Under the pieces are notes generated by a model. The model saw only the letters and a program-made list of their open reading frames with translations. It searched no databases and was not told the origin of the DNA. Source: Platanthera guangdongensis (taxonomy: Eukaryota; Streptophyta; Magnoliopsida; Asparagales; Orchidaceae). Taken from it: a stretch of 64,000 bases of DNA. Where the stretch lies: assembly GCA_039583875.1 (NCBI GenBank), contig CM077155.1, positions 5,072,043-5,136,042 of the forward strand, given 5' to 3'. Position numbers and translations under genes: made by a program. The stretch's first letter is position 1, and every line of letters begins with the position of its first letter. Positions 34,253-43,591 of the stretch are shown piece by piece.

Positions 34253-35150
34253 TTCTTCTTCTTCTGCTTGCTGAAACTTCTCTGGTCTAGGGTTTGTTTT
34301 TCTGTATCACTGTGTTGTGTATTCTCTATGTCTCAGAGTGCTGTCGAGAGGAAGAAGATGAAGATCCTTAATCACTATTCACCTTTATATCAGAAAAGGG
34401 AGGAAAATCCCTTCTATATTTTCCATATAAATTTTCTTTTGAAATTTGAATTCATTTTTGCATTCAATGCTAACAGCCTTGAGAATATTTGTATTAATTG
34501 ATTTCCCCAACTGTCCCATGGAAACATGGCAAGCAATAATCCTGATGAAGTCCATAATCAATGCTGCGTCTAACGGTAATATTCTGAGAGTATTTAAGCA
34601 TTGATTACTCAGGAATTATTGCAATAAATTAAGGATAGGGAGGAAAATAACCAAGTCTGGTTCTGTATAGAATTTGTCGAACAGAGAACATAATTTGTCG
34701 ACCTGGGTCCAGAGTTCGTCAAGTTGAGAAGTCAAGTTCGTCGACCAGATGATAGTTGTTCGTCGACCTGAGATCCAAGATCGTCGAGCTGTGAACTGCT
34801 GACTGCAACTTGATGAACCTTGTCAAACTGTGGTCTAAGTTCGTTGAGCTGATAATGATGAGTTCGTCGACTGGAATATGATTGTGGACTTAAAACATTT
34901 AGATGTTTGTGGAATGAAGTGTTGAATTAGAGTATCCAGAAATTGTCGACATGAGAACTATATTCGTCAACATGAAACTAGATTCGTCGAGCTGAGAACT
35001 TCTAACTGATACTTGATAAGTCTTGCCAGGAATGTATTCTAAGTTTGTCGAACTAAGAAGGTGAATTCATCGATTGGAGTATGATTCTGGATTTAGAAAA
35101 CTTAGATGTTTCTGGACTGAGATGTTCGTCGACATGAGTATGATTCTTCT
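34248..35150 (-). repeat. Minus-strand Sirevirus LTR fragment, part 2
   Basis: Continuation of the LTR interrupted at 21878. The minus strand carries the promoter half with a TCGACGA array (about 34675-35130 on this strand as TTCGTCGA forms). The fragment stops before the expected LTR start, so its outer end is truncated near 35150. Confidence 0.82.
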
Positions 35151-35282
35151 CTGTGACCTACTGCCAGGAGAAAGCCAATTCGACTGCATCGAGGAAAAAA
35201 TGCTACCGCCAGGCGTTAGCCCTATCGTCGTGCGATAACCTTACCGCCCGGTGTTAGCCCTAATACCGGGCGATTCACAATT
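35151..35282. other. Spacer with two imperfect hairpin repeats
   Basis: Two 38-base units sharing GTTAGCCCTA. The second has perfect arms CGCCCGGT (35245-35252) and ACCGGGCG (35265-35272), while the first is degraded. No gene. Confidence 0.65.
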
Positions 35283-36951
35283 TGTTGGATTCCTAATTTG
35301 ATTTGGGCTAGGTTCACTAACTAGGATAATTGACCCAACATGTATAGCCAGGGTCATGTATGTTTCCTAGAGTTTAGGTTATGTCCTTAGATTCAACCAC
35401 ATATGGACCAGCCAAGTGAAGACTGCAGAAGACTCAAACTTAGAAGAAAATCAAGTTTAGGAAAGTGAGTTCGACGTTCGTCGAACTCAGCTCGACGAAA
35501 GTCATTCTCCGCTCGACGAACTCAGAGTAAATTCTCTAAGTTGAGCTCGACGATATTTGAGCTCAGGTCAACGATTTATGGAAATTCATCTTCAACACTC
35601 TAAGTCCAGAATCCTTTCTCTGAACTCCAGTCGTTGAAGGTATATTAGCAGCTCGACGAACTTAGAGCACAGAATTAGCAAATTTTCCTCAGAAAGCAGT
35701 TAGCTGAACTCAGGTCGACGAACTTGGTTCTCAGGTCGACGAACTTGGTTCTCAGGTCGACGAATAAGAATTATCTGGTCGACGAACATGATTTCTCTGG
35801 TCGACGAACTCTGGACTCTGGTCGACGAAATGTGTTCTTTGCTCAATGAATTCTGTGCAGATCCAGACTTGGATGTTTTCCCTCATTTTGTCCTTATTCT
35901 CTTGCAGTAATTCCTGAATAATCAATGCTTATATTCTCGGAATATAATCATTTATAGCAGCATTGATTATGGTATTCATCAGGATTATTACATGTTGTTT
36001 TTAATAAGATAGTTGGGGAAATCCATTAATGCAAATATTCTCTCCAGCCGCATTTTTCTTCTCCAGGCAGTCAACATTCAATGTAGACAATTCAAATTCA
36101 AAGGAGAATTAGACAAAGATACAAAAAAAGAGATTTTTCTCTCTCAGTCGACAACAAGCAAGCAAGAAAGTAAGAACAAGCAAGTAGTACTGCAGAGAAT
36201 AAGAAAAGTGATAAGCAGAACACACAGATAACAAGACATGCAGAAGAAATTATTCAAGCAAAAGCTCTAATTGTCTTCATCAAGTGTTCTTCCTCCAGCA
36301 AGCTAAAAAGAGACAATCAACTTCTATCAGTCTACAGCTTCCTAGAAATCTTTTCAAGAAGACCTACTCACCCTACAAAGCTCTCAAATCTTCCTGAACA
36401 AATCTTCATCTCAGTGGGAGCTTTGACACCATCAAGGATCCACAAATCTTCTCTGTTGCTTTGAGAAAAGAGAAGATAGCATCTAGTTCATTTGTTTCAC
36501 CCCACTGTATAAAGGGTTCTAGCTCCCTTCAAAAGTTAACCACTTAGTTGCAAGTCTCCTGATCAAAAGACTTAACTTGGTTTTTAGACACTTGAACAAA
36601 AGCCTGAAGGGTTTCCTGATCTACCTGAAGCAGATCTTGCATTGACAGGCACCTGAACAAAAACCTAATTGGTGACAGGGCATCTGATCAAAAACCTGAG
36701 TGGATTTCTACCAGGGTGGTAGAAGAGCGGATGTACCCAAATTTTAGGGGAACCACTATAAAATTCTTGTGTCATCTGTGATGCTCTCTCTTTTTTATTG
36801 TGTGCTGCTTACTATTTAGTTTGCTTTTATTTCTGCACCCTTCTGATTACACTTATTAGTATCACTATTTTTTAAACTCTGAAATAAAAATCTAAAGGAT
36901 TTTAAAATACTCTATTCATCCCCCTCTAGAGTTAAACAGTCTAACCCCTCA
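35283..36951 (+). repeat. 5' LTR of element D
   Basis: Begins TGTTGGATTCC. It carries a TCGACGA array (35466-35848), a hairpin leader (about 36515-36722) and a slightly altered two-stem hairpin (about 36727-36755). The end is placed at CCCCTCA (36951) by comparison with the C LTR/primer-site junction. An alternative end is CTTTCA at 37007, giving a longer LTR. Confidence 0.82.
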
Positions 36952-37021
36952 AGTGGTATCACTCATACAATCCTTCTTTTGGTGTCAGATCAATACCACA
37001 TCTTTCAATTGGTATCAGAGG
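36952..37021 (+). other. Primer-binding-site region of D with three PBS-like sequences
   Basis: GTGGTATCACTC (36953), TTGGTGTCAGATC (about 36979) and TTGGTATCAGAGG (37009) lie within 70 bases. The last is the best match to tRNA-iMet. Confidence 0.65.
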
Positions 37022-37116
37022 TTTGTGTTTTTGTCTTTGGTTTCACAGATTAACATCTGAACCAAGATCTTTGTTAGATTGTTTCTCTATTCTTTAGTTT
37101 TTTTATTTTTATAGAA

Positions 37117-39199
37117 ATGACACAAAATAAAGATTATGCTAGCACCAGACCTCCAGTCTGCAACTTAAACAAATTTGCAATCTGGATGGCAAGAATCAAG
37201 CTGTACATGAACTCTATTGATGAGGACATTTTCAACTCCATTTTGATTGGTCCTCCTCAACCAACAACATCCACTTCGACAGCAACTTATACAACTCATG
37301 TTGTTCCACCACCTGAGTGGACTAATGCCTAGAAGAAGGCCAAAATAACTGATGCAAAAGCTATAAACATTCTGGCCCAAACTATGTCAGATGAAATCTT
37401 CCAAAAGGTGGATGAATGCTATTCTGTAAAAGAAATCTGGGATTCTCTAAACTAGATGGTGGCAGGCTCTGTAGATGAAAGAAAGGATAGAAGATCCCTC
37501 CTAATATCTCAATATGAGAACTTCAAAAAGGAGGAATCTGAATCAGTGGCTGAGACGTATAACAGACTTAGTGTTATCATCAATGAACTAAAGACCCTGG
37601 ATAAAGATATCTTATTGACTGAGATCAATGACAAGATCCCTATGTGCTTCCCCAGCACTTGGGATTCCAGTATCTGGCTAATCAAAGAAGCCAGAAGTAT
37701 AAATGAGAAATCCACCGAGTCTCTCTTGGGAAAAATCAAATCCTATGAGCAATTGATCAAGACTAGAGAGACTGCTGAACTGAAGGCCTCAACTTCTTCA
37801 AGGAAGGAGTATATGCTTTCAAAGCAACAGAAGAATCTGAACCCCTTCCGGCCAATGAAGAGTTGATGAGCTTGTTGGCCACAAGATTCTACAAACTTGC
37901 CATGAAGGATTTCAGGAGAAGACCATCAAACAATGATGACAAACATAAGTATGACAGAACTCCTACCAAGGAAATTGTCTGCTTTGGATGCAGAAATCCT
38001 GGGCACATTCTTCCTGAATGCCCAGAAGCTCAGAAAAGAGACAGGAGAAAAGAGAAAGAGAATAAGAAGAACTCCAGCAGGCATTCCAACAAACACTCCT
38101 CCAGCAAATATAAAATAAAAGACAAAGGTTTCATTGCTGAAACCTGGAGTGACACTGATGAAGAGACATCATCTTCCAGCTCCAGTGAAGATGAAGAAGA
38201 AGCCAAGGTAAGAGAAGATTGCCTCATAGCAATCAATGCCTCATGCAGCAGGCCTAATGATGAAGATCAAGCAGAAATTCATTTTGAAGAATCAGAAGAG
38301 GAATCTGAGATAGATGAAGATGCAATGGCCTAATCAAATCAGAAAAGGAAATCAAGATATTAAGAGACAGATAAGCTGAATTTGATAATATGTTTGCTGA
38401 AAACACTAAGCTTAAAGATAATTTAGCTTTAGCAAATGAACAAATCATTTCTTTAAAAACAGAGTTATGTGAGGCTAAGCAACTTGAGGAATTTCTCAAT
38501 GGGAGAAGCCTTAAGCTGATGGACATCATAATTATAGTCAATGCCAGACTGAATGGAAAACTGGGCTTAGGTGCTTCATGAAGCCTATCTCACATACTTA
38601 AGAAGAATATATTATCAACCCCTATAAAATTTGTTTCTGCAAAAGAAAAAGTGATAATAAATAATAAGCAACCCGCAAAAAACTTACTTTAATCTAAAAA
38701 CCAATATAATGGAAACAAGAAAAATCTAAGTAAAAACAAAGTTCAACAGATTTCGTCAAACTCAGGTCGACGAAATGTGGCTAGTTTGTCGAACTCTAAT
38801 CGACGATCTATGAACATAAATATTAGACTCAATAATTCATCTTACTACGATCAACAAATTGTGTATGGTTCGTAGAGCAGAGATCGATGAACTTGTGGCA
38901 CAGAAAATGAATATGTTCATTCTCTAAGCAGAGATCGACGATCCCATCCCATTTCGTCGAACTCCGATCGACGAACTTACAACTTTTCGTCAAACCCAGT
39001 CAGACCGAATAAATATCATAATTTTAACAGAAACTTTAATTAACCTAGAAAACCTTTTAATCTACTTGCTGATTGGGAAATTCCACCTAGGAGATACCAT
39101 CCCTTAGGTTATAAATCCCAACCTGAATTTTCAGTTATATCAAGTTTTTCTTATCAACAAAATAAAGGGACCAAGGTAATCTGGGTCAAGAACCACTAA
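37117..39199 (+). pseudogene. gag: gag of element D, heavily broken
   Basis: Starts MTQNKDYASTRPPVCNLNKF, the same gag core type as element B. A zinc knuckle with all ligands, CFGCRNPGHILPEC, lies at 37980-38021. Next come a Lys/Arg-rich then acidic Ser-rich tract, the block SLKLMDI (near 38506), palindrome-encoded SSN/RR units (38755-39000) and the closing GTKVIWVKNH with TAA 39197-39199. Stops at 37330-37332 and 37453-37455, a frame change near 37863, a deletion near 38330 and further stops break it. Confidence 0.9.
38755..39000 (+). repeat. TCGTCGA/TCGACGA palindromes inside gag (D)
   Basis: Sites such as TTCGTCAAACTCAGG and GGTCGACGAAATG within the gag frame, at the position equivalent to clusters in A (601-860) and B (43139-43370). 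Confidence 0.85.
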
Positions 39200-39214
39200 T
39201 CTTTTTTTTTGCAG
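39200..39214 (+). promoter_or_regulatory. Splice-acceptor-like tract at gag/pol junction (D)
   Basis: An unbroken T9 run followed by GCAG right after the gag TAA, then GTAAAGAGCTG of pol. Confidence 0.45.
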
Positions 39215-40530
39215 GTAAAGAGCTGTCCAACTGTTAATCAATTATAATATCTGGATAGTAGATGCTCAAAGCATATGGCTGGCAACAAGGACAACTTAAA
39301 TAACTATAAGTCCAAGCTGGGACCAAAGGTGATCTTTGGTGACTCAAATTATGGTCAGTCTGAAGGCTTTGGAGAAGTTAAGATTGGAGCAATCACTTTC
39401 AAGAAGGTGACATATGTAAGTGGACTAAAACATAACCTCATCTCCATAAGTCAACTATGTGATGAAGGTTATCAGGTACATTTTAATTCAAGCTCGTGTA
39501 TTATTTCTACTAAAGAAAACCTAACTATTTTAATTGGAAATAGACAAAGAAACATATATGTAGTTCATTTTCATTCTACAACTTCAGATATTTGTTTACT
39601 TAATCTTGTTAGCAATCAAAATGATTTATGACAAAAAAGATTAGGACATGTTAATATGAAAAACATTACTAGGTTATCTAAAGACAACCTTGTGAGAGGA
39701 TTTCCTTCTGGTCCCTACAAAAAGGAAGGCCTCTGCAGGGCTTGTCAATTAGGAAAACAAACTAAATCTAGTTTTAAATCAGTTAATAAGAGTGATTCAC
39801 CTAGAATCTTATATTTGCTACATATGGACCTCTTTGGCCCTATTATTGTACAAAGCCTAGGAGGGAAATCTTACACTCTAGTTATTATATATGACTTCTC
39901 AAGATTCACTTGGGTGTTCTTCCTGAGATCTAAGTCAGATACATTCAAGGTTCTTACAGATTTTCTTAGGATCATACAGATTGAGTAATCTACACCAGTT
40001 GCATTGATCAGAAGTGATCATGGTTCTGAGTTTGAGTCTCTTCTTATGCACGAGTTCTGTGAGAAGGAAAGTATCAGACATTGCTTCTCAGCACCTAGAA
40101 CTCCTCAATAAAATGGGGCAGCTGAAAGGAAGAATATAATCTTAATTGAAGCTGCTGGCACATTACTTGTAGATACTTATATGCCCCTATCCTTTTGGAC
40201 AGAGGATGTAAGCACAGCAAACTATGTACTGAATAGGAGTTTAATACATAAACTTAAGAATAAGACTCCCAATGCATTGCTTAAAGGGAAGAAACTTAAA
40301 ATCACCTATTTAAAGATATTTGGTTATATATGTTATATTCATAATAATGACAAGAAATATATTAGAAAGTTTGAAGCTAAGACTGTAGAGGGAATTTTTC
40401 TAGGATATTCCCAAGTCAGCAAAGCTTATAGGGTGTTTAATAAATCTTCTTTAAAAATTGAGGAATCAATACATGTAACTTTTGATGAAGCTAACATGTC
40501 TTATAAGGAGAAAGAAATTTCTACCAATAG
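39215..40530 (+). pseudogene. pol: pol of element D, N-terminal part, interrupted by element E
   Basis: The protease motif reads YLDSRCSKHMAG (near 39250), so the catalytic Asp-Ser-Gly has Arg for Gly. The integrase region follows with CRACQLGKQTKSSF (near 39735), RSDHGSEF (about 40011) and AERKN (near 40120). Stops include TAA near 39245, TGA near 39628, TAA near 39987 and TAA near 40109. The sequence is cut at 40530 in the segment just after the integrase C-terminal region and continues at 63980. Confidence 0.92.
40526..40530 (+). other. Target site duplication, left of element E
   Basis: AATAG here, AATAA at 63980-63984. One of five bases differs. Element A keeps AATAA in the uninterrupted sequence. 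Confidence 0.8.
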
Positions 40531-41246
40531 TGTTGGGTATTTCATCCACATGAACCCAGATTTGATGAAGGCACCCTGGAACTAAGATGAATTAAGTTGT
40601 ATTTGATGCTTGGTTTGAGCTATATGTTTGCAGGAGTTTCACTGGTAAGTGTAGGCCAATGTCAGCCCACAGTGGGTCACCAAACACAGGAACTGTGCAA
40701 TGTAATCCTTCATTGCATATTCCAAGGTGTTGACTCATGTGTGGTCTCTCTATTGGGATACACTTCATATTCAAGCTATTGTACTACGGGAAAGGCATTG
40801 GAAGTTGGCTACTCTAGAAGAATCAGTTTTTCCAACATTAGGAAATTTCTAAGTGTTTTACTCGAGTAGATCCTTTACCTACTCGAGTAGTCTGGGTATA
40901 AGTTACTCGAGTAAAGGAATCTTGTACTCGAGTAGACATAGTCATATACTCGAGTAGCTAAGTCACCTACTCGAGTAGACCAAGTCATATACTCGAGTAA
41001 GTATACTCACATACTCGAGTAGATAGAAACATACTCGAGTAGTTCATTTTTACCTACTCGAATAGTTCCTGTGTCACCCGTGTACCTTGTTATTTCCCTA
41101 CTCCAGAATTTTTCTAAGTCTTTTACTCGAGTAGAACTTTCCCCTACTCGAGTAGATTACTTTCTCTCTAGTAGTTTAGTTCAACTACTCGAGTAGTTGC
41201 CAGCAGACCTCTTCAGAATTTTTCTAAGTATTCCACTCGAGTAGTA
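40531..41246 (+). repeat. 5' LTR of element E, left part
   Basis: Matches the first 690 bases of the 3' LTR at 62205. It carries many TACTCGAGTA palindromes (40860-41245). Its last five bases TAGTA (41242-41246) are the left target duplication of the composite. Confidence 0.93.
40860..41245 (+). repeat. CTACTCGAGTAG palindrome array in U3 (E 5' LTR, left)
   Basis: Around 15 copies of ACTCGAGTA spaced by 8-25 bases, with one-base variants (ACTCGAATAG). Continues at 52411-52640. Confidence 0.93.
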
Positions 41247-41367
41247 TGTTGGGTCCGGCGTTCCTTCACTTGACCCGTGGCGCTCTTCTACTTATTTAAG
41301 AAATTAAGTAGCACCCTTTCCAACAGTCCGGGCTTTTGGAACAGTTGGTTATGCGCTTGATCCTTCA
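41247..41367 (+). repeat. Left 121-bp TRIM-like LTR
   Basis: Begins TGTTGGGTCCGGCG, ends GATCCTTCA. By eye all 121 bases match the copy at 52283-52403. Confidence 0.93.
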
Positions 41368-41382
41368 ATTGGTATCAGAGGC
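41368..41382 (+). other. Primer-binding site behind left TRIM LTR
   Basis: ATTGGTATCAGAGGC, matching tRNA-iMet. The following leader (GGTTGGTTAAACATACC...) is Sirevirus-like, as in element D. Confidence 0.9.
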
Positions 41383-41500
41383 AGGTTGGTTAAACATACC
41401 ATACCTGATTGGTTGTACAGGCTAACACCTGAACCCCAAGATCCCAAACTAGATTTGTTTTTCTTTTGTATTTTATTATTAGATTCTGTTTGCACAAATC

Positions 41501-43575
41501 ATGGCCCTAAACAAAGATTATGCTAGCACCAGACCTCCAGTGTGCAATCTGTCAAAGTTTGCACTTTGGAAAACAAGGATTAGACTCTACATGAATTCTA
41601 TTGACGAAGATATATTTAATTCTGTTTTGACAGTGTGTCCAAGACCCCCAGAAAGTACAAGTACAAATGTTGTTCCACCTCCATCAGGAACAGATGCTGA
41701 CATAAAAAATGGAAAGTAGCTGATGCCAAGGCTATGAACATTCTAGCCCAGATAATGTCAGATGACATTTTTCAAAAGGTAGTTGAATGTAATTCAGCCA
41801 AGGAAATCTGGGATAGACTCTCAGAAATAGTTTCAGGCTCAGCTGATGAGAGAAAGGACAGAAGATCCCATCTCATCTCTCAATATGAGAACTTCAAGAA
41901 GGGAGAAACTGAGTCAGTGGGAGACATGTACAACAGACTGAGTCTAATTGTCAGTGAACTGAGGACATTAGACAAAGAGATCTCACTGACAGAACTTAAT
42001 GACAAGATCCTAATGTGCTTTCCCAGCACTTGGGATTCAAGAATCTGGCCAATTAAAGATGCCAGAAGTCTGAATGAGATCACCACTGAAGCCTTGTTGG
42101 GTAAGCTCAAATCTTATGAGCTACTCATCAAGAACAGAGAGGAAGAACAGAAGGATGCGTCACCAGCCACAAGAAAGGAGAAGACCATAGCATTCAAGGC
42201 AACTGAGTATCTGCCTGAAGAAAAAGCTACAGGCAATGATGAACTTCTCAGCTTGTTGGCCAAAAGATTCTATAAGATGGCCAGAAAGGACTTCAGAAGA
42301 AGATCATACAAGGAGAAGGATAAGCCAAGGTATGACAAGTCCATTGGCAATAACAAAAACATTATTTGCTTTGGTTCCAGGAAACCAGGGCATATAGTTC
42401 CTGACTGTCCAGAAAACAAGAACAAGGACAGAAGGGAAAGAAAAGAGAGAAGAAAGGAGAAAGACTCCAAAAGGAGTGGCAATAGCAAACCTTCTTTCAG
42501 CAAAAATAAGCATACAAGGAAAGGGTTTGTTGCTGAATCCTGGAGTGAGACTGAAGAGGAGTCAGAAGCCTCTTCCAGCTCCAGTGATGATGAGGATGAT
42601 GCAGAGGAAAAGGAGTTCTGCTTGATGGCAATCAATGCCTCACAACACAACTCAGAGGAAGAGGAGTCAGAGTCAGACTCAGAGACTCAACCTGAAGAAG
42701 ATCAGGTAATTAGCTCTTTTGATTTTACTTCAGAAGATTTTAAATCTGAATTTAAAGCATTGTGTTTAGACCTGCTAAAGTCTGAGAAAGAGATCATCTC
42801 TCTCAGAAATCAATTATCTGAACACAATGTTTTAAAGTCAGAAAACCTCAAACTCTCTCAGGAGTTGGAGAACTATAGGGAATAGATAGCTACACTGAAA
42901 AGTGAGCTCTCTGAGGCCAAGAAGCTTGAAGAATCCCTCAATGGGAGAAGCATCAAGCTGATGGACATCACAAGCACAGTGAACTCAAGATTCAACAGTA
43001 CACTGGGCTTGGGTGCCTCATCCAGCCAACCTATTGTTATAACAACTCCTATCAAGTTCATTTCTGACAAGGGAAAGGGAGTTGTAGAGGTTGCCAGGAA
43101 AAATTTTGATCTGCCTCAGAAAACTAAGTCCCAGCACAAATCGTCGAACGGAGATCGCCGATCGCCGAATGAAGATCGACGATCGCCGAACACAACTCGA
43201 CGATCTCAGGACAAATCGTCGAACGCAGATCGACGATCTCAGCCAAAGTCGTCGAACTCAGGTCGACGATCCCATATACCTGACCTCAGCCATAGTCGAC
43301 CGTCGAACGGAGCTCAACGATCTGACCCACGATCGTCGAACGCAGCTCCAAGATCGTCGAACAGAGGTCAGAGCTCTGGAAACTCTTTCAAAGGCAAGTC
43401 AAAATTGAATCCCAAGGGTTCTTCATCCCAAACCTTTAACCCTTATACTGAATGGATTATACCTCCAAGGAGATATCATCCTGAAGGATATAAGAGTCAG
43501 CCAGGGATGTCTTTCATTTCTGAATTTAGAGGTTATCAACCTAGGCCCAAGGTAAACTGGGTCAAAAACAAGTGA
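41501..43575 (+). pseudogene. gag: gag of element B, one frameshift and one stop
   Basis: Starts MALNKDYASTRPPVCNLSKF. The copia gag core spans about 41501-42230. A zinc knuckle at 42367-42408 reads CFGSRKPGHIVPDC, with Ser for the second Cys. A basic tract (RRERKERRKEKDSKR), an acidic Ser-rich tract, a coiled-coil-like segment (42760-42950) and a C-terminal domain of SSN-x-x-RR repeats (43139-43370) follow. It ends GYQPRPKVNWVKNK with TGA 43573-43575. A frame change in the A-run near 41706 and TAG 42883-42885 are the only breaks seen. pol lies in the next frame. Confidence 0.93.
43139..43370 (+). repeat. TCGTCGAAC/GATCGACGATC palindromes coding inside gag (B)
   Basis: About eight units read as SSN-G/A/S-D/G-RR-S. 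The frame is open across the whole array, so here the repeat is protein-coding while the same DNA motif is noncoding at 46829-47110 and 50625-50960. Confidence 0.9.
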
Positions 43576-43591
43576 ATTGTTTTATGTGCAG
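43576..43591 (+). promoter_or_regulatory. Splice-acceptor-like tract at gag/pol junction (B)
   Basis: TTGTTTTATGTGCAG precedes pol at 43592. gag and pol are in different frames here. Joining the AAG/GTAAAC site at 43551/43552 to this acceptor would bring the two frames together, as it also would in A and D. Confidence 0.45.

Larger units (their letters stand above)
35283..40530 (+). mobile_element. Element D: Sirevirus, 5' part (split by element E)
   Basis: 5' LTR, leader, gag and the first part of pol of an A/B-type Sirevirus. At 40530 pol is cut by element E. The same pol sequence resumes at 63980 and runs off the window; the joined position matches element A near 2378-2398. Many stops show it is dead. 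Confidence 0.93.

Noticed and set aside
40592..40774. Small open frames at 40592-40869 and 62266-62543, repeated twice
   Set aside because: They are duplicate because they lie in the two LTRs of element E, and they have no coding signature.
41247..41367. Cassandra-type TRIM carrying 5S rRNA sequence
   Set aside because: No 5S rRNA promoter-like blocks are visible in the 121-bp LTR.
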